From: Prosopocoilus inquinatus
Taxonomy: Eukaryota; Arthropoda; Insecta; Coleoptera; Lucanidae
Length of the DNA stretch: 64,000 nucleotides
Direction of reading: 5' to 3'
Assembly: GCA_036172665.1 (NCBI GenBank)
Contig: CM069880.1
Location: 3,226,501-3,290,500, forward strand
Shown: positions 26,090 through 40,728 of the stretch, one piece after another
Layout: every line of letters begins with the position of its first letter
Position numbering within the stretch: the first letter of the stretch is position 1
Position numbers and translations under genes: made by a program
Notes under the pieces: generated by a model
Seen by the model: the letters and a program-made list of their open reading frames with translations, nothing else
The model's database searches: none
Told to the model about the DNA's origin: nothing

Positions 26090-28214
26090 CGTTTTCGGAG
26101 GCAGCAGAAGCTGGAAATAGTTTTGAACGAAACAACACGTATTAGCGTTGTTCCTGTGATGTATCTAAACGATCCTTATTTATCTAACATGTTATTTGAC
26201 GTTTGGATGGACTCCAGTATGTCTGATGTGAGATACAAAGTTTTTGGACGCAGCAGGAGCTGGAAATAGTTTTAAACGAAACAACACGTATTAGCGTTGT
26301 TCCTGTGCTGTATCTAATCGATCCTTACTTATCTATCATGTTATTTGACGTTTCGATGGACTCCAGTAACTCTGATGTGAGATACGACGTTTTCGGACGC
26401 AGCAGAAGCTGGAAATAGTTTTAAACGAAACAACACGTATTAGCGTTGTTCCTGTGATGTATCTAATCGATCCTTTCTCATCTATTATGTTATTTGACGT
26501 TTGGATGGACACCAGTAACTCTGATGTGAGATACGAAGTTCTCGGACGCAGCAGAAGCTGGAAATAGTTTTAAACGAAACAACACGCATTAGCGTTGTTC
26601 CTGTGATGTATCTAATCGATCCTTACTCATCTATCATGTTATTTGGCGTTTCGATGGACTCCAGTAACTTTGATGTGAGATACGACGTTTTCGGACGCAG
26701 CAGAAGCTGGAAATAGTATTGAAGGAAACAACACGCATTAGCGATGTTCCTGTGATGTATCTAATCGATCCTTACTCATCTATCATGTTATTTTACGTTT
26801 GGATGGACTCCAGTAACTCTGATGTGAGATACAAAGTTTTTGGACGCAGCAGAAGCTGGAAATAGTTTTGAACGAAACGACACGTATTAGCGTTGTTCCT
26901 GTGATGTATCTAATCGATCCTTACTTAGCTACTATGTTATTTGACGTTTCGATGGACTCCAGTAACTCTAATGTGAGATACGAAATTTTCGGACGCAGCA
27001 GCAGCTGGAAATAGTTTTAAACGAAACAACACATATTAGCGTTGTTCCTGTGATGTATCTAATCGATCCTTACTCATCTATCATGTTATTTGGCGTTTCG
27101 ATGGACTCCAGTAACTTTGATGTGAGATACGAAGTTCTCGGACGCAGCTGAAGCTGGAAATAGTTTTAAACGAAACAACACGTATTAGCGTTGTTCCTGT
27201 GATGTATCTAATCGATCCTTACTTAGCTACTATGTTATTTGACGTTTCGATGGACTCCAGTAACTCTAATGTGAGATACGAAATTTTCGGACGCAGCAGC
27301 AGCTGGAAATAGTTTTAAACGAAACAACACATATTAGCGTTGTTCCTGTGTTGTATCTAATCGATCCTTACTCATCTCTCATGTTATTTGACGTTTGGAC
27401 GGACTCCAGTAACTCTGATGTGAGATACAAAGTTCTCGGACGCAGCAGAAGCTGGAAATAGTTTTGAACGAAACAACACGTATTAGCGTTGTTCCTATGA
27501 TGTATCTAAACGATCCTTATTTATCTAACATGTTATTTGACGTTTCGATGGACTCCAGTAAGTCTGATGTGAGATACAAAGTTTTCGGACGCAGCAGAAG
27601 CTGGAAATAGTTTTAAACGAAACAACACGTATTAGCGTTGTTCCTGTGATGTATCTAATCGATCCTTTCTCATCTATTATGTTATTTGACGTTTGGATGG
27701 ACACCAGTAACTCTGATGTGAGATACGAAGTTCTCGGACGCAGCAGAAGCTGGAAATAGTTTTAAACGAAACAACACGCATTAGCGTTGTTCCTGTGATG
27801 TATCTAATCGATCCTTACTCATCTATCATGTTATTTGGCGTTTCGATGGACTCCAGTAACTTTGATGTGAGATACGACGTTTTCGGACGCAGCAGAAGCT
27901 GGAAATAGTTTTAAACGAAACAACACGCATTAGCGATGTTCCTGTGATGTATCTAATCGATCCTTACTCATCTATCATGTTATTTTACGTTTGGATGGAC
28001 TCCAGTAACTCTGATGTGAGATACGACGTTTTCGGACGCAGCAGAAGCTGGAAATAGTTTTAAACGAAACAACACGCATTAGCGATGTTCCTGTGATGTA
28101 TCTAATCGATCCTTACTCATCTATCATGTTATTTTACGTTTGGATGGACTCCAGTAACTCTGATGTGAGATACGACGTTTTCGGACGCAGCAGAAGCTGG
28201 AAATAGTTTTAAAC
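26090..28214 (+). repeat. 15-monomer (2,235-bp) repeat, copy 1
   Basis: Copy 2 starts near 28.33 kb, inside the larger unit U1. Anchors: CGGAGGCAGC at 26096/28331 and GTATTGAAGG at 26716/28951, both 2,235 bp apart. The match lasts until about 27.3 kb / 29.5 kb; then copy 1 has GTGTTGTATC with GGACGGACTCC and copy 2 has GTGATGTATC with GGACTTACTCC. Because GTATTGAAGG also occurs at 36101 and 41465, this pair was probably an early stage of the larger amplification to its right. Confidence 0.82.
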
Positions 28215-31200
28215 GAAACAACACGCATTAGCGTTGTTCCTGTGATGTATCTAATCGATCCTTACTCATCTACCATGTTATTTGGCGTTTCGATGGACTC
28301 CAGTAACTCTGATGTGAGATACAAAGTTCTCGGAGGCAGCAGAAGCTGGAAATAGTTTTGAACGAAACAACACGTATTAGCGTTGTTCCTGTGATGTATC
28401 TAAACGATCCTTATTTATCTAACATGTTATTTGACGTTTGGATGGACTCCAGTATGTCTGATGTGAGATACAAAGTTTTTGGACGCAGCAGGAGCTGGAA
28501 ATAGTTTTAAACGAAACAACACGTATTAGCGTTGTTCCTGTGCTGTATCTAATCGATCCTTACTTATCTATCATGTTATTTGACGTTTCGATGGACTCCA
28601 GTAACTCTGATGTGAGATACGACGTTTTCGGACGCAGCAGAAGCTGGAAATAGTTTTAAACGAAACAACACGTATTAGCGTTGTTCCTGTGATGTATCTA
28701 ATCGATCCTTTCTCATCTATTATGTTATTTGACGTTTGGATGGACACCAGTAACTCTGATGTGAGATACGAAGTTCTCGGACGCAGCAGAAGCTGGAAAT
28801 AGTTTTAAACGAAACAACACGCATTAGCGTTGTTCCTGTGATGTATCTAATCGATCCTTACTCATCTATCATGTTATTTGGCGTTTCGATGGACTCCAGT
28901 AACTTTGATGTGAGATACGACGTTTTCGGACGCAGCAGAAGCTGGAAATAGTATTGAAGGAAACAACACGCATTAGCGATGTTCCTGTGATGTATCTAAT
29001 CGATCCTTACTCATCTATCATGTTATTTTACGTTTGGATGGACTCCAGTAACTCTGATGTGAGATACAAAGTTTTTGGACGCAGCAGAAGCTGGAAATAG
29101 TTTTGAACGAAACGACACGTATTAGCGTTGTTCCTGTGATGTATCTAATCGATCCTTACTTAGCTACTATGTTATTTGACGTTTCGATGGACTCCAGTAA
29201 CTCTAATGTGAGATACGAAATTTTCGGACGCAGCAGCAGCTGGAAATAGTTTTAAACGAAACAACACATATTAGCGTTGTTCCTGTGATGTATCTAATCG
29301 ATCCTTACTCATCTATCATGTTATTTGGCGTTTCGATGGACTCCAGTAACTTTGATGTGAGATACGAAGTTCTCGGACGCAGCTGAAGCTGGAAATAGTT
29401 TTAAACGAAACAACACGTATTAGCGTTGTTCCTGTGATGTATCTAATCGATCCTTACTTAGCTACTATGTTATTTGACGTTTCGATGGACTCCAGTAACT
29501 CTAATGTGAGATATGAAATTTTCGGACGCAGCAGCAGCTGGAAATAGTTTTAAACGAAACAACACATATTAGCGTTGTTCCTGTGATGTATCTAATCGAT
29601 CCTTACTCATCTCTCATGTTATTTGACGTTTGGACTTACTCCAGTAACTCTGATGTGAGATAAAAAGTTCTCGGACGCAGCAGAAGCTGGAAATAGTTTT
29701 GAACGAAACAACACGTATTAGCGTTGTTCCTGTGATGTATCTAAACGATCCTTATTTATCTAACATGTTATTTGACGTTTCGATGGACTCCAGTAAGTCT
29801 GATGTGAGATACAAAGTTTTTGGACGCAGCAGGAGCTGGAAATAGTTTTAAACGAAACAACACGTATTAGCGTTGTTCCTGTACTGTATCTAATCGATCC
29901 TTACTTATCTATCATGTTATTTGACGTTTCGAAGGACTCCAGTAACTCTGATGTGATATACGACGTTTTCGGACGCAGCAGAAGCTGGAAATAGTTTTAA
30001 ACGAAACAACACGTATTAGCGTTGTTCCTGTGATGTATCTAATCGATCCTTTCTCATCTATTATGTTATTTGACGTTTGGATGGACACCAGTAACTCTGA
30101 TGTGAGATACGAAGTTCTCGGACGCAGCAGAAGCTGGAAATAGTTTTAAACGAAACAACACGCATTAGCGTTGTTCCTGTGATGTATCTAATCGATCCTT
30201 ACTCATCTATCATGTTATTTGGCGTTTCGATGGACTCCAGTAACTCTGATGTGAGATACAAAGTTTTTGGACGCAGCAGAAGCTGGAAATAGTTTTGAAG
30301 GAAACACCACGCATTAGCGTTGTTCCTGTGATGTATCTAATCGATCCTTACTCATCTATCATGTTATTTTACGTTTGGATGGACTCCAGTAACTCTGATG
30401 TGAGATACAAAGTTTTTGGACGCAGCAGAAGCTGGAAATAGTTTTGAACGAAACAACACGTATTAGCGTTGTTCCTGTGATGTATCTAATCGATCCTTAC
30501 TTAGCTACTATGTTATTTGACGTTTCGATGGACTCCAGTAACTCTAATGTGAGATACGAAATTTTCGGACGCAGCAGCAGCTGGAAATAGTTTTAAACGA
30601 AACAACACATATTAGCGTTGTTCCTGTGATGTATCTAATCGATCCTTACTCATCTATCATGTTATTTGGCGTTTCGATGGACTCCAGTAACTTTGATGTG
30701 AGATACGAAGTTCTCGGACGCAGCTGAAGCTGGAAATAGTTTTAAACGAAACAACACGTATTAGCGTTGTTCCTGTGATGTATCTAATCGATCCTTACTT
30801 AGCTACTATGTTATTTGACGTTTCGATGGACTCCAGTAACTCTAATGTGAGATACGAAATTTTCGGACGCAGCAGCAGCTGGAAATAGTTTTAAACGAAA
30901 CAACACATATTAGCGTTGTTCCTGTGTTGTATCTAATCGATCCTTACTCATCTCTCATGTTATTTGACGTTTGGACGGACTCCAGTAACTCTGATGTGAG
31001 ATACAAAGTTCTCGGACGCAGCAGAAGCTGGAAATAGTTTTGAACGAAACAACACGTATTAGCGTTGTTCCTATGATGTATCTAAACGATCCTTATTTAT
31101 CTAACATGTTATTTGACGTTTCGATGGACTCCAGTAAGTCTGATGTGAGATACAAAGTTTTCGGACGCAGCAGAAGCTGGAAATAGTTTTAAACGAAACA

Positions 31201-31492
31201 ACACGTATTAGCGTTGTTCCTGTGATGTATCTAATCGATCCTTTCTCATCTATTATGTTATTTGACGTTTGGATGGACACCAGTAACTCTGATGTGAGAT
31301 ACGAAGTTCTCGGACGCAGCAGAAGCTGGAAATAGTTTTAAACGAAACAACACGCATTAGCGTTGTTCCTGTGATGTATCTAATCGATCCTTACTCATCT
31401 ATCATGTTATTTGGCGTTTCGATGGACTCCAGTAACTTTGATGTGAGATACGACGTTTTCGGACGCAGCAGAAGCTGGAAATAGTTCTAAAC

Positions 31493-31939
31493 GAAACAAC
31501 ACGCATTAGCGATGTTCCTGTGATGTATCTAATCGATCCTTACTCATCTATCATGTTATTTTACGTTTGGATGGACTCCAGTAACTCTGATGTGAGATAC
31601 GACGTTTTCGGACGCAGCAGAAGCTGGAAATAGTTTTAAACGAAACAACACGCATTAGCGATGTTCCTGTGATGTATCTAATCGATCCTTACTCATCTAT
31701 CATGTTATTTTACGTTTGGATGGACTCCAGTAACTCTGATGTGAGATACGACGTTTTCGGACGCAGCAGAAGCTGGAAATAGTTTTAAACGAAACAACAC
31801 GCATTAGCGATGTTCCTGTGATGTATCTAATCGATCCTTACTCATCTATCATGTTATTTTACGTTTGGATGGACTCCAGTAACTCTGATGTGAGATACAA
31901 AGTTTTTGGACGCAGCAGAAGCTGGAAATAGTTTTGAAG
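31493..31939 (+). repeat. Run of three near-identical TTTTACG monomers in U1
   Basis: Three successive GCGATGTTCC/TTATTTTACG monomers, copied with the larger unit to 38643-39089 (+7,150) and 44007-44453 (+12,514). The local triplication therefore predates the large-unit amplification. The third monomer ends in GATACAAAGTTTTTGG, whereas the first two end in GATACGACGTTTTCGG. Confidence 0.75.
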
Positions 31940-32982
31940 GAAACAACACGCATTAGCGTTGTTCCTGTGATGTATCTAAACGATCCTTATTTATCTAACA
32001 TGTTATTTGACGTTTCGATGGACTCCAGTAAGTCTGATGTGAGATACAAAGTTTTTGGACGCAGCAGGTGCTGGAAATAGTTTTAAACGAAACAACACGT
32101 ATTAGCGTTGTTCCTGTACTGTATCTAATCGATCCTTACTTATCTATCATGTTATTTGACGTTTCGATGGACTCCAGTAACTCTGATGTGAGATACGACG
32201 TTTTCGGACGCAGCAGAAGCTGGAAATAGTTTTAAACGAAACAACACGTATTAGCGTTGTTCCTGTGATGTATCTAATCGATCCTTTCTCATCTATTATG
32301 TTATTTGACGTTTGGATGGACACCAGTAACTCTGATGTGAGATACGAAGTTCTCGGACGCAGCAGAAGCTGGAAATAGTTTTAAACGAAACAACACGCAT
32401 TAGCGTTGTTCCTGTGATGTATCTAATCGATCCTTACTCATCTATCATGTTATTTGGCGTTTCGATGGACTCCAGTAACTTTGATGTGAGATACGACGTT
32501 TTCGGACGCAGCAGAAGCTGGAAATAGTTTTAAACGAAACAACACGCATTAGCGATGTTCCTGTGATGTATCTAATCGATCCTTACTCATCTATCATGTT
32601 ATTTTACGTTTGGATGGACTCCAGTAACTCTGATGTGAGATACGACGTTTTCGGACGCAGCAGAAGCTGGAAATAGTTTTAAACGAAACAACACGCATTA
32701 GCGATGTTCCTGTGATGTATCTAATCGATCCTTACTCATCTATCATGTTATTTTACGTTTGGATGGACTCCAGTAACTCTGATGTGAGATACGAAGTTCT
32801 CGGACGCAGCTGAAGCTGGAAATAGTTTTAAACGAAACAACACGCATTAGCGTTGTTCCTGTGATGTATCTAATCGATCCTTACTCATCTATCATGTTAT
32901 TTGGCGTTTCGATGGACTCCAGTAACTTTGATGTGAGATACGAAGTTCTCGGACGCAGCTGAAGCTGGAAATAGTTTTAAAC

Positions 32983-33129
32983 GAAACAACACGTATTAGC
33001 GTTGTTCCTGTGATGTATCTAATCGATCCTTACTTAGCTACTGTTATTTGACGTTTCGATGGGCTCCAGTAACTCTAATGTGAGATACGAAATTTTCGGA
33101 CGCAGCAGCAGCTGGAAATAGTTTTAAAC
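32983..33129 (+). repeat. 147-bp monomer, deletion in GCTACT(AT)GTTA, copy 1
   Basis: The usual TTAGCTACTATGTTATT reads TTAGCTACTGTTATT here, a loss of two bases (AT). The next monomer starts 147 bp later, at 33130. The same monomer has GATGGGCTCC. It is copied with U1 to 45497 in U3 and is missing from U2, which lacks this part. Confidence 0.95.
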
Positions 33130-35364
33130 GAAACAACACATATTAGCGTTGTTCCTGTGCTGTATCTAATCGATCCTTACTTATCTATCATGTTATTTGT
33201 CGTTTCGATGGACTCCAGTAACTCTGATGTGAGATACGACGTTTTCGGACGCAGCAGAAGCTGGAATTAGTTTTAAACGAAACAACACGTATTAGCGTTG
33301 TTCCTGTGATGTATCTAATCGATCCTTACTCATCTATCATGTTATTTGGCGTTTCGATGGACTCCAGTAACTTTGATGTGAGATACGAAGTTCTCGGACG
33401 CAGCTGAAGCTGGAAATAGTTTTAAACGAAACAACACGTATTAGCGTTGTTCCTGTGATGTATCTAATCGATCCTTACTTAGCTACTATGTTATTTGACG
33501 TTTCGATGGACTCCAGTAACTCTAATGTGAGATACGAAATTTTCGGACGCAGCAGCAGCTGGAAATAGTTTTAAACGAAACAACACATATTAGCGTTGTT
33601 CCTGTGCTGTATCTAATCGATCCTTACTTATCTATCATGTTATTTGTCGTTTCGATGGACTCCAGTAACTCTGATGTGAGATACGACGTTTTCGGACGCA
33701 GCAGAAGCTGGAAATAGTTTTAAACGAAACAACACGCATTAGCGATGTTCCTGTGATGCATCTAATCGATCCTTACTCATCTATCATGTTATTTTACGTT
33801 TGGATGGACTCCAGTAACTCTGATGTGAGATACGACGTTTTCGGACGCAGCAGAAGCTGGAATTAGTTTTAAACGAAACAACACGTATTAGCGTTGTTCC
33901 TGTGATGTATCTAATCGATCCTTACTCATCTATCATGTTATTTGGCGTTTCGATGGACTCCAGTAAATCTGATGTGAGATACAAAGTTCTCGGACGCAGC
34001 AGAAGCTGGAAATAGTTTTGAACCAAACAACACGTATTAGCGTTGTTCCTGTGATGTATCTAAACGATCCTTATTTATCTAACATGTTATTTGACGTTTG
34101 GATGGACTCCAGTAAGTCTGATGTGAGATACAAAGTTCTCGGACGCAGCAGAAGCTGGAAATAGTTTTGAACCAAACAACACGTATTAGCGTTGTTCCTG
34201 TGATGTATCTAAACGATCCTTATTTATCTAACATGTTATTTGACGTTTGGATGGACTCCAGTAAGTCTGATGTGAGATACAAAGTTTTTGGACGCAGCAG
34301 GAGCTGGAAATAGTTTTAAACGAAACAACACGTATTAGCGTTGTTCCTGTGCTGTATCTAATCGATCCTTACTTATCTATCATGTTATTTGACGTTTCGA
34401 TGGACTCCAGTAACTCTGATGTGAGATACGACGTTTTCGGACGCAGCAGAAGCTGGAAATAGTTTTAAACGAAACAACACGTATTAGCGTTGTTCCTGTG
34501 ATGTATCTAATCGATCCTTTCTCATCTATTATGTTATTTGACGTTTGGATGGACACCAGTAACTCTGATGTGAGATACGAAGTTCTCGGACGCAGCAGAA
34601 GCTGGAAATAGTTTTAAACGAAACAACACGCATTAGCGTTGTTCCTGTGATGTATCTAATCGATCCTTACTCATCTATCATGTTATTTGGCGTTTCGATG
34701 GACTCCAGTAACTTTGATGTGAGATACGACGTTTTCGGACGCAGCAGAAGCTGGAAATAGTTTTAAACGAAACAACACGCATTAGCGATGTTCCTGTGAT
34801 GTATCTAATCGATCCTTACTCATCTATCATGTTATTTTACGTTTGGATGGACTCCAGTAACTCTGATGTGAGATACGACGTTTTCGGACGCAGCAGAAGC
34901 TGGAAATAGTTTTGAAGGAAACAAGACGCATTAGCGATGTTCCTGTGATGTATCTAATCGATCCTTACTCATCTATCATGTTATTTTACGTTTGGACGGA
35001 CTCCAGTAACTCTGATGTGAGATAAAATGTTCTCGGACGCAGCAGAAGCTGGAAATAGTTTTAAACGAAACAACACGCATTAGCGATGTTCCTGTGATGT
35101 ATCTAATCGATCCTTACTCATCTATCATGTTATTTTACGTTTGGATGGACTCCAGTAACTCTGATGTGAGATACGACGTTTTCGGACGCAGCAGAAGCTG
35201 GAAATAGTTTTAAACGAAACAACACGCATTAGCGATGTTCCTGTGATGTATCTAATCGATCCTTACTCATCTATCATGTTATTTTACGTTTGGATGGACT
35301 CCAGTAACTCTGATGTGAGATACGACGTTTTCGGACGCAGCAGAAGCTGGAAATAGTTTTAAAC

Positions 35365-38300
35365 GAAACAACACGCATTAGCGTTGTTCCTGTGATGTAT
35401 CTAATCGATCCTTACTCATCTACCATGTTATTTGGCGTTTCGATGGACTCCAGTAACTCTGATGTGAGATACAAAGTTCTCGGAGGCAGCAGAAGCTGGA
35501 AATAGTTTTGAACGAAACAACACGTATTAGCGTTGTTCCTGTGATGTATCTAAACGATCCTTATTTATCTAACATGTTATTTGACGTTTGGATGGACTCC
35601 AGTATGTCTGATGTGAGATACAAAGTTTTTGGACGCAGCAGGAGCTGGAAATAGTTTTAAACGAAACAACACGTATTAGCGTTGTTCCTGTGCTGTATCT
35701 AATCGATCCTTACTTATCTATCATGTTATTTGACGTTTCGATGGACTCCAGTAACTCTGATGTGAGATACGACGTTTTCGGACGCAGCAGAAGCTGGAAA
35801 TAGTTTTAAACGAAACAACACGTATTAGCGTTGTTCCTGTGATGTATCTAATCGATCCTTTCTCATCTATTATGTTATTTGACGTTTGGATGGACACCAG
35901 TAACTCTGATGTGAGATACGAAGTTCTCGGACGCAGCAGAAGCTGGAAATAGTTTTAAACGAAACAACACGCATTAGCGTTGTTCCTGTGATGTATCTAA
36001 TCGATCCTTACTCATCTATCATGTTATTTGGCGTTTCGATGGACTCCAGTAACTTTGATGTGAGATACGACGTTTTCGGACGCAGCAGAAGCTGGAAATA
36101 GTATTGAAGGAAACAACACGCATTAGCGATGTTCCTGTGATGTATCTAATCGATCCTTACTCATCTATCATGTTATTTTACGTTTGGATGGACTCCAGTA
36201 ACTCTGATGTGAGATACAAAGTTTTTGGACGCAGCAGAAGCTGGAAATAGTTTTGAACGAAACGACACGTATTAGCGTTGTTCCTGTGATGTATCTAATC
36301 GATCCTTACTTAGCTACTATGTTATTTGACGTTTCGATGGACTCCAGTAACTCTAATGTGAGATACGAAATTTTCGGACGCAGCAGCAGCTGGAAATAGT
36401 TTTAAACGAAACAACACATATTAGCGTTGTTCCTGTGATGTATCTAATCGATCCTTACTCATCTATCATGTTATTTGGCGTTTCGATGGACTCCAGTAAC
36501 TTTGATGTGAGATACGAAGTTCTCGGACGCAGCTGAAGCTGGAAATAGTTTTAAACGAAACAACACGTATTAGCGTTGTTCCTGTGATGTATCTAATCGA
36601 TCCTTACTTAGCTACTATGTTATTTGACGTTTCGATGGACTCCAGTAACTCTAATGTGAGATATGAAATTTTCGGACGCAGCAGCAGCTGGAAATAGTTT
36701 TAAACGAAACAACACATATTAGCGTTGTTCCTGTGATGTATCTAATCGATCCTTACTCATCTCTCATGTTATTTGACGTTTGGACTTACTCCAGTAACTC
36801 TGATGTGAGATAAAAAGTTCTCGGACGCAGCAGAAGCTGGAAATAGTTTTGAACGAAACAACACGTATTAGCGTTGTTCCTGTGATGTATCTAAACGATC
36901 CTTATTTATCTAACATGTTATTTGACGTTTCGATGGACTCCAGTAAGTCTGATGTGAGATACAAAGTTTTTGGACGCAGCAGGAGCTGGAAATAGTTTTA
37001 AACGAAACAACACGTATTAGCGTTGTTCCTGTACTGTATCTAATCGATCCTTACTTATCTATCATGTTATTTGACGTTTCGAAGGACTCCAGTAACTCTG
37101 ATGTGATATACGACGTTTTCGGACGCAGCAGAAGCTGGAAATAGTTTTAAACGAAACAACACGTATTAGCGTTGTTCCTGTGATGTATCTAATCGATCCT
37201 TTCTCATCTATTATGTTATTTGACGTTTGGATGGACACCAGTAACTCTGATGTGAGATACGAAGTTCTCGGACGCAGCAGAAGCTGGAAATAGTTTTAAA
37301 CGAAACAACACGCATTAGCGTTGTTCCTGTGATGTATCTAATCGATCCTTACTCATCTATCATGTTATTTGGCGTTTCGATGGACTCCAGTAACTCTGAT
37401 GTGAGATACAAAGTTTTTGGACGCAGCAGAAGCTGGAAATAGTTTTGAAGGAAACACCACGCATTAGCGTTGTTCCTGTGATGTATCTAATCGATCCTTA
37501 CTCATCTATCATGTTATTTTACGTTTGGATGGACTCCAGTAACTCTGATGTGAGATACAAAGTTTTTGGACGCAGCAGAAGCTGGAAATAGTTTTGAACG
37601 AAACAACACGTATTAGCGTTGTTCCTGTGATGTATCTAATCGATCCTTACTTAGCTACTATGTTATTTGACGTTTCGATGGACTCCAGTAACTCTAATGT
37701 GAGATACGAAATTTTCGGACGCAGCAGCAGCTGGAAATAGTTTTAAACGAAACAACACATATTAGCGTTGTTCCTGTGATGTATCTAATCGATCCTTACT
37801 CATCTATCATGTTATTTGGCGTTTCGATGGACTCCAGTAACTTTGATGTGAGATACGAAGTTCTCGGACGCAGCTGAAGCTGGAAATAGTTTTAAACGAA
37901 ACAACACGTATTAGCGTTGTTCCTGTGATGTATCTAATCGATCCTTACTTAGCTACTATGTTATTTGACGTTTCGATGGACTCCAGTAACTCTAATGTGA
38001 GATACGAAATTTTCGGACGCAGCAGCAGCTGGAAATAGTTTTAAACGAAACAACACATATTAGCGTTGTTCCTGTGTTGTATCTAATCGATCCTTACTCA
38101 TCTCTCATGTTATTTGACGTTTGGACGGACTCCAGTAACTCTGATGTGAGATACAAAGTTCTCGGACGCAGCAGAAGCTGGAAATAGTTTTGAACGAAAC
38201 AACACGTATTAGCGTTGTTCCTATGATGTATCTAAACGATCCTTATTTATCTAACATGTTATTTGACGTTTCGATGGACTCCAGTAAGTCTGATGTGAGA

Positions 38301-40728
38301 TACAAAGTTTTCGGACGCAGCAGAAGCTGGAAATAGTTTTAAACGAAACAACACGTATTAGCGTTGTTCCTGTGATGTATCTAATCGATCCTTTCTCATC
38401 TATTATGTTATTTGACGTTTGGATGGACACCAGTAACTCTGATGTGAGATACGAAGTTCTCGGACGCAGCAGAAGCTGGAAATAGTTTTAAACGAAACAA
38501 CACGCATTAGCGTTGTTCCTGTGATGTATCTAATCGATCCTTACTCATCTATCATGTTATTTGGCGTTTCGATGGACTCCAGTAACTTTGATGTGAGATA
38601 CGACGTTTTCGGACGCAGCAGAAGCTGGAAATAGTTCTAAACGAAACAACACGCATTAGCGATGTTCCTGTGATGTATCTAATCGATCCTTACTCATCTA
38701 TCATGTTATTTTACGTTTGGATGGACTCCAGTAACTCTGATGTGAGATACGACGTTTTCGGACGCAGCAGAAGCTGGAAATAGTTTTAAACGAAACAACA
38801 CGCATTAGCGATGTTCCTGTGATGTATCTAATCGATCCTTACTCATCTATCATGTTATTTTACGTTTGGATGGACTCCAGTAACTCTGATGTGAGATACG
38901 ACGTTTTCGGACGCAGCAGAAGCTGGAAATAGTTTTAAACGAAACAACACGCATTAGCGATGTTCCTGTGATGTATCTAATCGATCCTTACTCATCTATC
39001 ATGTTATTTTACGTTTGGATGGACTCCAGTAACTCTGATGTGAGATACAAAGTTTTTGGACGCAGCAGAAGCTGGAAATAGTTTTGAAGGAAACAACACG
39101 CATTAGCGTTGTTCCTGTGATGTATCTAAACGATCCTTATTTATCTAACATGTTATTTGACGTTTCGATGGACTCCAGTAACTCTGATGTGAGATACGAC
39201 GTTTTCGGACGCAGCAGAAGCTGGAATTAGTTTTAAACGAAACAACACGTATTAGCGTTGTTCCTGTGATGTATCTAATCGATCCTTACTCATCTATCAT
39301 GTTATTTGGCGTTTCGATGGACTCCAGTAAATCTGATGTGAGATACAAAGTTCTCGGACGCAGCAGAAGCTGGAAATAGTTTTGAACCAAACAACACGTA
39401 TTAGCGTTGTTCCTGTGATGTATCTAAACGATCCTTATTTATCTAACATGTTATTTGACGTTTGGATGGACTCCAGTAAGTCTGATGTGAGATACAAAGT
39501 TCTCGGACGCAGCAGAAGCTGGAAATAGTTTTGAACCAAACAACACGTATTAGCGTTGTTCCTGTGATGTATCTAAACGATCCTTATTTATCTAACATGT
39601 TATTTGACGTTTGGATGGACTCCAGTAAGTCTGATGTGAGATACAAAGTTTTTGGACGCAGCAGGAGCTGGAAATAGTTTTAAACGAAACAACACGTATT
39701 AGCGTTGTTCCTGTGCTGTATCTAATCGATCCTTACTTATCTATCATGTTATTTGACGTTTCGATGGACTCCAGTAACTCTGATGTGAGATACGACGTTT
39801 TCGGACGCAGCAGAAGCTGGAAATAGTTTTAAACGAAACAACACGTATTAGCGTTGTTCCTGTGATGTATCTAATCGATCCTTTCTCATCTATTATGTTA
39901 TTTGACGTTTGGATGGACACCAGTAACTCTGATGTGAGATACGAAGTTCTCGGACGCAGCAGAAGCTGGAAATAGTTTTAAACGAAACAACACGCATTAG
40001 CGTTGTTCCTGTGATGTATCTAATCGATCCTTACTCATCTATCATGTTATTTGGCGTTTCGATGGACTCCAGTAACTTTGATGTGAGATACGACGTTTTC
40101 GGACGCAGCAGAAGCTGGAAATAGTTTTAAACGAAACAACACGCATTAGCGATGTTCCTGTGATGTATCTAATCGATCCTTACTCATCTATCATGTTATT
40201 TTACGTTTGGATGGACTCCAGTAACTCTGATGTGAGATACGACGTTTTCGGACGCAGCAGAAGCTGGAAATAGTTTTGAAGGAAACAAGACGCATTAGCG
40301 ATGTTCCTGTGATGTATCTAATCGATCCTTACTCATCTATCATGTTATTTTACGTTTGGACGGACTCCAGTAACTCTGATGTGAGATAAAATGTTCTCGG
40401 ACGCAGCAGAAGCTGGAAATAGTTTTAAACGAAACAACACGCATTAGCGATGTTCCTGTGATGTATCTAATCGATCCTTACTCATCTATCATGTTATTTT
40501 ACGTTTGGATGGACTCCAGTAACTCTGATGTGAGATACGACGTTTTCGGACGCAGCAGAAGCTGGAAATAGTTTTAAACGAAACAACACGCATTAGCGAT
40601 GTTCCTGTGATGTATCTAATCGATCCTTACTCATCTATCATGTTATTTTACGTTTGGATGGACTCCAGTAACTCTGATGTGAGATACGACGTTTTCGGAC
40701 GCAGCAGAAGCTGGAAATAGTTTTAAAC
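35365..40728 (+). repeat. Large higher-order unit U2 (36 monomers, 5,364 bp; internal deletion)
   Basis: Colinear with U1 at +7,150 up to about 39.18 kb. It then jumps and is colinear with the later part of U1 at +5,364 (ACAAGACGCA at 34921/40285). The skipped piece is twelve monomers (1,786 bp), corresponding to about 32.03-33.82 kb of U1 and including the 147-bp monomer. The junction keeps the 149-bp register, as expected for unequal exchange between monomers. Confidence 0.9.

Larger units (their letters stand above)
28215..35364 (+). repeat. Large higher-order unit U1 (48 monomers, 7,150 bp)
   Basis: The first of three units starting with a TACCATG monomer (TACCATGTTA at 28271, 35421 and 40785). 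The length is 48 x 149 minus 2; the missing 2 bp lie in the monomer at 32983. Private variants shared with the later units include GAAGGACTCC with GATGTGATATAC (29931/37081/42445), TAGTTCTAAACG (about 31.49/38.64/44.00 kb) and, with U3 only, GCAGCAGGTG (32061/44575). A run of three identical TTTTACG monomers lies at 31493-31939. Confidence 0.9.
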